Source: Peptacetobacter sp900550335
Lineage (GTDB): Bacteria > Bacillota > Clostridia > Peptostreptococcales > Peptostreptococcaceae
Direction of reading: 5' to 3'
Length of the DNA: 64,000 nucleotides
NCBI RefSeq assembly: GCF_047528295.1
Contig: NZ_CP180001.1
Coordinates: forward strand, 1,364,001-1,428,000
Part shown: positions 57,979-64,000 of the stretch, one piece after another
Position numbering within the stretch: position 1 is the stretch's first letter
How the letters are laid out: each line of letters starts with the position of its first letter
Notes under the pieces: generated by a model
What the model saw: only the letters and a program-made list of their open reading frames with translations
The model's database searches: none
What the model was told of the DNA's origin: nothing
Program-made: the position numbers and the translations under genes

Positions 57979-58170
57979 ATGCCAAATAGAAATATAAAAG
58001 CTGAAAGAGTAAGGTTTGGCTATAATCAGGAATATGTAGCGTCAAAGCTTAATATTTCTAAAACAACATACAATTTAAAAGAAAATGGTAAAAGAGAATT
58101 TACCGAAAATGAAATGAGAATATTAAGTAAGTTATTTGGAAAAACATTAGATGAACTTTTTTTTAATTAA
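57979..58170 (+). CDS. Cro-like HTH protein
   Basis: 63 residues consisting of one Xre HTH domain (ERVRFGYNQEYVASKLNIS, TYNLKENGKREF). First gene of the rightward early operon behind a consensus promoter and AGAGAGGTGA ribosome-binding site. By position it is the Cro equivalent that opposes the repressor. Length is typical of single-domain Cro proteins. Confidence 0.88.
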   Translation: MPNRNIKAERVRFGYNQEYVASKLNISKTTYNLKENGKREFTENEMRILSKLFGKTLDELFFN

Positions 58171-58173
58171 TAA

Positions 58174-58185
58174 GTTCACATAAAC
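58174..58185 (+). promoter_or_regulatory. Additional repressor/Cro operator-like site
   Basis: GTTCACATAAAC, differing from the 57937 site by one base, just after the cro stop. Confidence 0.55.
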
Positions 58186-58288
58186 AAAACATAAACTATT
58201 TTATTTGATTTTCTCATATATTTATTAACTCTTAAATTTAAAAAATGTAGTTTAAAGCCTTTAAACACACATATTGGAGGTGAAAGAA

Positions 58289-58783
58289 ATGACTAGAGAA
58301 TCAATCCTTGGAAAGAATAATCCTTTTTATAAAGCAAGGATAGCCTCTAATAAAGATGATTTCAAAAATAGACGAGATACTGCTGAGAATATATACATCA
58401 GTAGAAGACGGCTTGAAGAAATCGAGACAGGAAAGAGAGAGCCATATACAGATGAGCTTTTGATAATGGCTGAGGCTTATGATGCACCATACTTAGTTGA
58501 ACACTACTGCAATCACATTTGCAAGATTGGGCAAAAGTTTGGTTGTAAGTATGTTGAGAATAAGGGAGATGCATATAAAGCGACAGTAATGTTTATTAAA
58601 TCTTTGAAAGAGGCAGAGCAAGCAAAAGAAAACATATTAGAGATACTTTCAGATGGTGAGGTAACACCAGATGAGATAAATATGTTAGATGAAGCTATAA
58701 GCAAGTTGAATGAAACAATGACAGATATTATCAATCTGAAAATAGCATTAGAAAAAGAAAAAATCAAAGGAGGTAAAAAGTAA
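58289..58783 (+). CDS. Phage HTH-domain regulator
   Basis: 164 residues. Residues ~25-70 resemble an Xre-type HTH (RRDTAENIYISRRRLEEIETGKREPYTDELLIMAEAYD region), followed by a Cys/His-containing segment (HYCNHICKIGQKFGC) and a C-terminal coiled coil (~105-160). The start at 58289 follows GGAGGTG; the upstream TTG is inside it. The stop overlaps the antirepressor start by one base. Role probably in early regulation. Confidence 0.75.
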   Translation: MTRESILGKNNPFYKARIASNKDDFKNRRDTAENIYISRRRLEEIETGKREPYTDELLIMAEAYDAPYLVEHYCNHICKIGQKFGCKYVENKGDAYKATVMFIKSLKEAEQAKENILEILSDGEVTPDEINMLDEAISKLNETMTDIINLKIALEKEKIKGGKK

Positions 58784-59571
58784 TGACAATAACAAATTTA
58801 GAGCCAATAGCAGAAGTAAAAGTTGCAAATGATGTTGAGTTAGTTTCATTAGGAGAAGAACTTAACATAAGAACAGATGAAAATGGAGAAACATTAATAA
58901 GCGGTAGAGAGTTACACGAAAGTTTAAAAGTAAAAACAAGATATAATGATTGGTTTTCAAGAATGGTAGATTATGGATTTACTGAAAATGTAGATTTCAT
59001 AGCTATTACTCAAAAAAGAGTAACAGCTCAAGGCAACGAAACAACTCAAACAGACCACCTACTAAAGTTGGATATGGCAAAAGAGATTGCAATGATTCAG
59101 AGAACACCAGAAGGAAAAAGAATAAGACAGTATCTTATTCAAGTTGAAAAAGCATGGAATAGTCCAGAGAAAATTATGGAGAGAGCTTTACTAATAGCTA
59201 AGAACAATATAAACAGACTAGAGATTGAAAATAAGGCAATGAAGCCTAAAGCAATTTTTGCTGATGCAGTAGCATCTAGTGAACAGTCAATTCTAGTTGG
59301 AGAGCTGGCAAAACTGTTAAAGCAGAATGGAATTAATACAGGTCAGAAGAGATTGTTTGAGTACTTGAGAGAGAATGGTTATTTGATAAAGAGAAAAGGC
59401 TCAGATTACAATATGCCAACTCAGAGAAGTATGGAGCTAGGGATTATGGAGATTAAGGAAACAGTTATAAATAATCCAGACGGAACAGTAAGGATAAACA
59501 AGACACCAAAGATTACTGGTAAAGGGCAGACATATTTCGTGAATAAGTTTTTAAACCCAAAGGAGGATTAA
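58783..59571 (+). CDS. Phage antirepressor (AntA + KilA-C domains)
   Basis: 262 residues. N-terminal AntA/AntB domain (LISGRELHESLKVKTRYNDWF, EIAMIQRTPEGKRIRQYL) and C-terminal phage antirepressor domain (ELAKLLKQNGINTGQKRLFEYLRENGYLI ..., ITGKGQTYFVNKF). Such proteins inactivate repressors during induction. One-base overlap with the previous gene indicates coupling. Normal length. Confidence 0.92.
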   Translation: MTITNLEPIAEVKVANDVELVSLGEELNIRTDENGETLISGRELHESLKVKTRYNDWFSRMVDYGFTENVDFIAITQKRVTAQGNETTQTDHLLKLDMAKEIAMIQRTPEGKRIRQYLIQVEKAWNSPEKIMERALLIAKNNINRLEIENKAMKPKAIFADAVASSEQSILVGELAKLLKQNGINTGQKRLFEYLRENGYLIKRKGSDYNMPTQRSMELGIMEIKETVINNPDGTVRINKTPKITGKGQTYFVNKFLNPKED

Positions 59572-59574
59572 GAG

Positions 59575-59793
59575 ATGCCAGAAGTATCAAACGAAGAAAG
59601 AATGAAACGTATTTGGAAGCAGTTAAATAAGCATGGAATATATACAAAGGAAGAGGCTATGAAAGCATATAGAGAAGTACCAAGAATAAATATAACTCCA
59701 ATGGTAGCACCAATTGATTGGGATGAGCTGAACAGGATAAAAGAGGAGTTGTTTGGTAAATCTGATAAAGGAGCAAAAAATGAACGATTATAG
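59575..59793 (+). CDS. Small phage protein
   Basis: 72 residues, hydrophilic, begins 3 nt after the antirepressor stop with AAGGAGGA as ribosome-binding site. It contains EEAMKAYREVPRINITPMV. No family recognised. Overlaps the next gene by 14 nt. Confidence 0.65.
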   Translation: MPEVSNEERMKRIWKQLNKHGIYTKEEAMKAYREVPRINITPMVAPIDWDELNRIKEELFGKSDKGAKNERL

Positions 59794-59950
59794 AAGTCAG
59801 AGTAAGTACACAAAAACAAGTCATCAGGTAGGTGTGGAAAGAATAGAGATTATTGATCAGTATGCAAATGATAGAAGCACTAGAGCAATAAAGAAAGATA
59901 GTTTGAAAGTAATAAAAGATAGAGCAGCTAAATATTTGAGAGGTGAATAA
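59780..59950 (+). CDS. Small basic phage protein
   Basis: 56 residues, basic, start ATG 59780 with AAAGGAG upstream, 14-nt overlap with the preceding gene. No family recognised. Tight packing supports a genuine early gene. Confidence 0.6.
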   Translation: MNDYRSQSKYTKTSHQVGVERIEIIDQYANDRSTRAIKKDSLKVIKDRAAKYLRGE

Positions 59951-59951
59951 G

Positions 59952-60173
59952 ATGAAAAAGGCAGATATGTTTTTAAAAGGTTTTAGAATGAGTTATTTAG
60001 TTTTAGGAGTTCTAAGTGTAGCAGAAATGGTGGGAATAGAAGTAAATATGGTTTTATTTAGCTTTATATTCTTCATGGTTACATTCCCAGTAGATGTGTT
60101 AGTCGACAATATATGTCTTGTTAGAAAAGCAGAAAAGAAACTTTATAGCAAAAAGAGAAAGGTAGTGAGATAG
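59952..60173 (+). CDS. Small phage membrane protein
   Basis: 73 residues with two hydrophobic segments (about 12-32 and 38-58) and a basic C-terminus. GAGAGGTG precedes the ATG at 59952. A small inner-membrane phage protein in an early operon may act in superinfection exclusion, but no motif supports this. Confidence 0.65.
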   Translation: MKKADMFLKGFRMSYLVLGVLSVAEMVGIEVNMVLFSFIFFMVTFPVDVLVDNICLVRKAEKKLYSKKRKVVR

Positions 60174-60428
60174 ATGATAACAACAGAAGGAAGATACCTA
60201 ACAGTAGATTTAAATGGAGAGTTTGACTACTTCCAGCAGCATAAAGGGATGATAGTTGATGAATATCTTGAAGACCTTTTAAAAATGGATATGGATGAAA
60301 TACTTGTAGAGGAAGAATGTTATAAATTCACAATAAAGTTAAGAGATAGAGCACAGGCTTTAATGTTTAAAAGATTACTTGATTTAGAGTTTGAAGAGTT
60401 TGACAGACAGAACCATGACTATGAATAG
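60174..60428 (+). CDS. Small acidic phage protein
   Basis: 84 residues, acidic, starting directly after the previous stop with AGGTAGTGAG upstream. No family recognised; alpha/beta in appearance with a DMDEILVEEECYKFTIKL strand. Confidence 0.65.
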   Translation: MITTEGRYLTVDLNGEFDYFQQHKGMIVDEYLEDLLKMDMDEILVEEECYKFTIKLRDRAQALMFKRLLDLEFEEFDRQNHDYE

Positions 60429-60439
60429 AGGTGAAGTAG

Positions 60440-60562
60440 ATGAGTTTATTCGAATTGATATTAAAAGTTCTTCAACAAATTAAGTACAAATATATGAAAG
60501 GCTACATAGATGAGGAAGGTTATAACTGGCTGATGGGAAAAATAATGGATGCACTTAAATAA
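60440..60562 (+). CDS. Tiny phage ORF (40 residues)
   Basis: ATG at 60440, GAGGTGAAG ribosome-binding site 5-12 nt upstream, TAA at 60560-60562. Product starts MSLFELILKVLQQIKYKY and is probably a short amphipathic helix pair. Frame, spacing and ribosome-binding site match its neighbours. Confidence 0.6.
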   Translation: MSLFELILKVLQQIKYKYMKGYIDEEGYNWLMGKIMDALK

Positions 60563-60567
60563 AAATA

Positions 60568-60610
60568 AAGCTCAGAGAAAAGATACCTGGCAAGTAAATA
60601 CTCTGAGCTT
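60568..60610 (+). terminator. Hairpin between early genes and the recombination module
   Basis: AAGCTCAGAG (60568-60577) and CTCTGAGCTT (60601-60610), a perfect 10-bp inverted repeat with 23-nt loop and no T-run. Possibly an antitermination or processing site, or a protein-binding site. Confidence 0.5.
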
Positions 60611-60642
60611 AACTACAAACATCATAGAAAGGATAACAGAAA

Positions 60643-61602
60643 ATGAGCGAAAATACAAGAAAATACTTAGAAGCTGAAGTAATAGTAAGCACAAAAGATA
60701 TGAGTAGAGAGGATTGGCTTAAAGCTAGACAGATGGGAATAGGAGGAAGTGATGCAAGTGCAGTTGCTGGATTAAATCCTTGGAAGTCAGCTATGCAAGT
60801 CTACATAGACAAGAAAGAAGAAAATCCAAAAGAGATACATAGTTTCCGCATGGAACTAGGAAACAAATTAGAACAGACAGTAGCTGATATATTTACAGAG
60901 CAAAAAGGTCTTAAAACTAGAAATGTTAATGGACTTCTTAGAAATCCTAAGTATCCATTTGCAACAGCTAACATAGATAGAGCAATAGTAGGAGAAAAAG
61001 CCTTCCTGGAATGTAAGACAACTAATAGTTATGCTGCTAAAGATTGGGAGGATGGAAAAATTCCAATCAACTATGAGATACAGTGTTATCACTACATGGC
61101 AGTAACAGGAGCTGAACATTGTTACATAGCAGCTCTTATAGGTAATCAAGATTTTGTAATACATAAAATTGAGAGAGATGAAGAAACTATAAATCAGTTG
61201 ATGGCAATAGAAAAAGAGTTCTGGGAAGAGAATGTTTTAAAAGATGTTCTTCCTGATCCAGATGGCTCTTATGTATGTGGAAAGTTTTTAGATGAGAAGT
61301 ATAAGAATGTAAATGACGATACAGTCAATCTTTCTTATGTGAAAGACTCAGATAATTTGCTTAATAGATATGAGGAAATAAAAAGCGATATAAAGGATTT
61401 AGAGAAAGAGAAAAACATAATTGAACAAATATTCAAGGAAGAACTTAAAGAGGCTCAGAGAGGCACTGTGGGCGACAGAGTAGTAACTTGGAAGGCACAG
61501 GAAAGAGTAAGTATAGATTCCAAGAAGTTAAAAGAAGAACTTCCTGAGATAGCAGAAAAATATAGTAAAAAATCTAGTTATAGAGTTTTCAAAATAAAAT
61601 AA
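60643..61602 (+). CDS. YqaJ viral recombinase (lambda-exonuclease-like)
   Basis: 319 residues. The YqaJ-fold exonuclease core (~25-200) has GIGGSDASAVAGLNPWKSA, NPKYPFATANIDRAI and AFLECKTTNSYAAKDW (active-site D...E-x-K). It resects double-stranded DNA ends 5' to 3' and works with RecT, encoded 20 nt downstream. The C-terminus has a coiled coil (~240-270). The pair is a phage recombination module. Confidence 0.93.
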   Translation: MSENTRKYLEAEVIVSTKDMSREDWLKARQMGIGGSDASAVAGLNPWKSAMQVYIDKKEENPKEIHSFRMELGNKLEQTVADIFTEQKGLKTRNVNGLLRNPKYPFATANIDRAIVGEKAFLECKTTNSYAAKDWEDGKIPINYEIQCYHYMAVTGAEHCYIAALIGNQDFVIHKIERDEETINQLMAIEKEFWEENVLKDVLPDPDGSYVCGKFLDEKYKNVNDDTVNLSYVKDSDNLLNRYEEIKSDIKDLEKEKNIIEQIFKEELKEAQRGTVGDRVVTWKAQERVSIDSKKLKEELPEIAEKYSKKSSYRVFKIK

Positions 61603-61622
61603 TTTAGTTGGAGGTAAAGAAA

Positions 61623-62423
61623 ATGGCATCAGAAAATTTAAAAGGAGCATTAGAGAAAAAAGCAAATGGTACAGCAGTTAAAAAAGCTAGTCCAAGTAAA
61701 GGTATGGAACAGTTACTTAATAAAATGGCAGGTCAGATACAGAAGGCTCTACCAAGTATGGTTAGTAGTGAGAGATTCCAGAGAGTAGCACTTACAGCAT
61801 TTAGCAACAACGTGAAACTTCAGCAGTGTGAACCAATGAGTTTTATAGCTGCAATGATGCAGTCAGCTCAGTTAGGGTTAGAGCCTAATACACCATTGGG
61901 ACAGGCTTATTTAATACCTTATGGTAAACAAGTACAGTTCCAGATAGGTTACAAAGGGTTATTAGAATTAGCACAGAGAAGTGGAAAAATAAAATCTATA
62001 TATGCTCATACTGTTAGAGCAAATGATGAATTTGACATAGATTATGGATTAGAACAGAAACTAGTACATAAACCAGATTTAAAAGGAAATAGAGGAGAAG
62101 TTATAGGATACTATGCGGTTTATCATCTTGATACTGGAGGCAATAGTTTTATCTTTATGACTAAGGATGAGATATTAGAGTTCGCTAAAAAGAAAAGTAA
62201 GACTTTTAATAATGGACCTTGGCAGACAGACTTTGATGAGATGGCGAAGAAAACAGTTATTAAGAAACTTCTAAAATATGCACCAGTAAGTATAGAAATG
62301 CAAAAAGCTATGACAGTTGATGAGACATCTAAGTCTGAAATAAGTGATGATATGAGCTTAGTTGAGGAGGATGAATACATAGAAGGTGAATTTGAAGAAG
62401 TAGTTACAGAGGGTGAAGAGTAA
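61623..62423 (+). CDS. recT: RecT-family single-strand annealing protein
   Basis: 266 residues. RecT signature stretches: ALTAFSNNVKLQQCEPMSFIAAMMQSAQLGLEPNTPLGQAYLIPY region and QFQIGYKGLLELAQRSG. It anneals single strands produced by the YqaJ exonuclease. The acidic C-terminus (EEDEYIEGEFEEV) is typical. ATG 61623 follows GGAGGTAAAG. Stop overlaps the next start. Confidence 0.95.
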   Translation: MASENLKGALEKKANGTAVKKASPSKGMEQLLNKMAGQIQKALPSMVSSERFQRVALTAFSNNVKLQQCEPMSFIAAMMQSAQLGLEPNTPLGQAYLIPYGKQVQFQIGYKGLLELAQRSGKIKSIYAHTVRANDEFDIDYGLEQKLVHKPDLKGNRGEVIGYYAVYHLDTGGNSFIFMTKDEILEFAKKKSKTFNNGPWQTDFDEMAKKTVIKKLLKYAPVSIEMQKAMTVDETSKSEISDDMSLVEEDEYIEGEFEEVVTEGEE

Positions 62424-63283
62424 TGGCAAAGTACAGAGCTTTACAAACTTCATTTTGGGATGATGCTTTTGTAGTGGACTTAACACCAGAAGAGAAATAC
62501 TTCTTTATCTATATCCTAACTAATAGTAAATCAGCTCAGTGTGGTTGCTATGAGCTACCATATAGAGTTATGGAGATGCAGACAGGATACAACAGAGAAA
62601 CAGTAGAAAAGCTTCTTAAACGTTTTGAAGATTATGGAAAGATAAAGTATGACCGAGATACCAAAGAAATTCTTATTATGAACTGGCATAAACACAATTA
62701 CACTAAATCAATAAAAGTTGAGGCTTGCATCATAAAAGAAGTATCAAATATAAAATCTGATGAATTTAGAAGTATATTGATAGAAATTTGTAAAAAATAT
62801 GGATATAACACAGAAGATATACCCTATACATACCCTATAGATACCGTATCGATAGACTATGGGGAAAAAGAAAAACAAAAACAAAAAGAAACAAAAAAAG
62901 AAAAAGAAAAACAAAAACAATCAGTAAGGATTGATGATGATGTTGAACAAGAAACTGATGTGAGTAAGGTTTTATATGAATACCTAACTAATATTTCTCT
63001 AGGTGATATAGAGGATATTAATAAAGCATTAGCTGCTAAAAATAGAGATGTAAATTATCTAAGAGAAAAATTAGAGATAATGCAGCACATAAGAGATATT
63101 AAGTATCCAGTGAAATATCTTCTTAAAGCTATAGAGGATGATTATAGAAGTTATGGTAAGAGCGAAGTTAAAGGAAGTAGCAGCAGGAACAAGTTTAAAA
63201 ACTTTGATGAAACTGTTACTAAGTATAGTCCTGATGAACTGGAAGAAAAGATAAGACAAAGTCAAAGTAAAAAGTTTGGGTAG
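62423..63283 (+). CDS. Phage replisome-organiser / DnaD-like replication protein
   Basis: 286 residues. The N-terminal ~110 residues are the phage replication-initiator winged helix (FWDDAFVVDLTPEEKYFFIYI, NRETVEKLLKRFEDYGKI), followed by a Lys/Glu/Gln-rich repetitive linker (~150-175) and a helical C-terminal part. Such proteins open the phage origin and load the helicase. One-base overlap with recT. The low-complexity linker is longer than usual. Confidence 0.88.
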   Translation: MAKYRALQTSFWDDAFVVDLTPEEKYFFIYILTNSKSAQCGCYELPYRVMEMQTGYNRETVEKLLKRFEDYGKIKYDRDTKEILIMNWHKHNYTKSIKVEACIIKEVSNIKSDEFRSILIEICKKYGYNTEDIPYTYPIDTVSIDYGEKEKQKQKETKKEKEKQKQSVRIDDDVEQETDVSKVLYEYLTNISLGDIEDINKALAAKNRDVNYLREKLEIMQHIRDIKYPVKYLLKAIEDDYRSYGKSEVKGSSSRNKFKNFDETVTKYSPDELEEKIRQSQSKKFG

Positions 63284-63323
63284 GGGTTAGCCTCTACCTG
63301 AACTGAATGATCAAGGAGATAGT

Positions 63324-63509
63324 ATGGAAGGAATAGACTTTTTAAAAGTAGTTATATCAGAACTAACTGGAGAAGTTAAGGTTATAGCTGATAAGAATTT
63401 TATAAAGATGGACAAGAGAAAAAGAGCTGATTATTTAGAAGTAACGAGAGATTTGATAATACAGTTATGGATTAAAGCTGAGGAGGTAGCAGAAGATGAA
63501 GAAAACTAA
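63324..63509 (+). CDS. Small phage protein
   Basis: 61 residues, start with AAGGAGAT upstream; mixed charge, helical, ends in an acidic stretch. No family recognised. 14-nt overlap with the next gene. Confidence 0.65.
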   Translation: MEGIDFLKVVISELTGEVKVIADKNFIKMDKRKRADYLEVTRDLIIQLWIKAEEVAEDEEN

Positions 63510-63825
63510 GATATTAGCAATTGATATGGCAAAAGTAAATGAGGTAATAAAAGGATTAGAAAAAGATAACTTTGAAATTGTACAGTTTAATCACGAAGTA
63601 GCAAGTAATGGTCATATTTATATATTCCTTATGGCTCAGAAAGAAGAGGATAAGAGCATATACGAAAAAATGTATTTGCTAGAACAATATTGTGCAAAAA
63701 ATCATTGTAGGAGTGGTAAGTGCAGAATAGAAAATATATGTAGTGAATATCAAGGTAATGGCTCATTTCTTTGGGATTTTAAAGATGTAGAAAAGGCTTA
63801 TGAGGTGATAAGAGATGACAGATAA
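63496..63825 (+). CDS. Cys-rich small phage protein (1)
   Basis: 109 residues. An alpha/beta N-terminal ~60 residues is followed by a cysteine-rich segment CAKNHCRSGKCRIENIC, likely a zinc site. GAGGAGG precedes the ATG. It shares the Cys spacing with the next gene. No family recognised. Confidence 0.65.
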   Translation: MKKTKILAIDMAKVNEVIKGLEKDNFEIVQFNHEVASNGHIYIFLMAQKEEDKSIYEKMYLLEQYCAKNHCRSGKCRIENICSEYQGNGSFLWDFKDVEKAYEVIRDDR

Positions 63826-64000
63826 AGATTTAGAGATAAGAGGGAAATCAGTTGTAGTTTGGGAGTTCTGTAGAGATATGGAGAACTGTGATTGCTTAGA
63901 AGGTAGATGTCCTTTAGAGGATTTATGTAATAACAACCAGATACAGGATATAGAGTTTGATTATTCAGATGAGGACGATGTTAAGAAGATAGAAGAGGCT
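63815..64000 (+). CDS. Cys-rich phage protein (2), truncated by the window end
   Basis: ATG at 63815, AGGTGATAAGAG upstream, overlapping the previous gene by 11 nt; 62 codons are visible and the frame is open to the end. The segment CDCLEGRCPLEDLC has cysteines in the same spacing as the neighbour (C-x4-C-x5-C type), followed by an acidic stretch. Function unknown. Confidence 0.6.
   Translation, partial: MTDKDLEIRGKSVVVWEFCRDMENCDCLEGRCPLEDLCNNNQIQDIEFDYSDEDDVKKIEEA

Larger units (their letters stand above)
52850..64000 (+). mobile_element. Prophage, left part (continues beyond window)
   Basis: Contiguous phage gene order: serine integrase, accessory genes, ImmA/IrrE, repressor, divergent Cro-like gene, antirepressor, small early genes, YqaJ/RecT recombination pair, replication protein. 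Insertion is in miaB. Structural genes are not yet reached at base 64000, so this is the lysogeny and early region of a siphovirus-like temperate phage. attR is not in view. Confidence 0.93.

Noticed and set aside
1..64000. rRNA or tRNA genes
   Set aside because: No recognisable rRNA sequence and no cloverleaf with GTTCRA-type T-arm was seen on either strand.

Overview
The window is AT-rich DNA (roughly 30% GC by eye) from a low-GC Gram-positive anaerobe. Reverse rubrerythrin, a fused NfnAB-type flavoprotein, a FeoA-FeoB fusion, flavodoxin, a 4-hydroxybutyrate dehydrogenase-like enzyme, the T-box tyrS and the order rpsB-tsf-pyrH-frr-uppS-cdsA-dxr-rseP-ispG suggest Clostridia, most likely the Peptostreptococcaceae. 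The family assignment is inference. Highly expressed genes use CAG almost exclusively for Gln despite the low GC, while accessory genes often use CAA.

Layout. 1-5.1 kb: T-box tyrS, a TetR regulator, a small leader-like ORF, a broken and an intact EamA transporter gene in tandem, and reverse rubrerythrin. 5.2-16.6 kb: a VanW-family envelope protein, a membrane-anchored pseudokinase, then the translation and isoprenoid/phospholipid core. 16.6-33.7 kb: a hypothetical gene, rhodanese, a GntR-regulated ABC pair, the NfnAB fusion, MarR, PepX, polysaccharide deacetylase, PrsA, a lipase-like hydrolase, a RelA/SpoT-domain protein and a MoaA-like radical SAM protein. 34-39 kb: a redox/iron block (DUF3793, flavodoxin, a DUF4097-like protein, FeoAB). 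39-52.6 kb: GNATs, an orphan mannitol PTS gene with a textbook cre site, an MqsR plus MqsA-Panacea toxin-antitoxin pair, two paralogous membrane proteins, a CprABC/LanFEG-like antimicrobial-peptide resistance transporter with its two-component system, and a 4-hydroxybutyrate dehydrogenase.

52.85 kb to the end: the left part of a prophage inserted by a large serine recombinase into miaB, cutting that gene just after its GCQMN motif. On the minus strand lie the integrase, a small overlapping ORF, a three-gene ParA-like cassette, ImmA/IrrE and a repressor. On the plus strand lie Cro-like and HTH proteins, an antirepressor, small early genes, YqaJ exonuclease, RecT, a replication protein and Cys-rich small proteins; the phage runs off the window.

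The strongest unexplained signal is a family of four large structured inverted-repeat elements (about 16.6, 17.8, 40.0 and 42.9 kb). Each has a conserved core (CTCCAGGC ... TTGTC, three of them with an AACACATTTA loop) enclosed in long outer stems whose sequences differ between copies but pair within each copy. All four lie at the 3' end of a gene and in that gene's orientation. Other leads are the ParA cassette in the prophage, a leader-peptide/hairpin arrangement before the EamA transporters, an unassigned structured leader at 35.25-35.37 kb, and a 29-codon ORF coupled to the MoaA-like gene.
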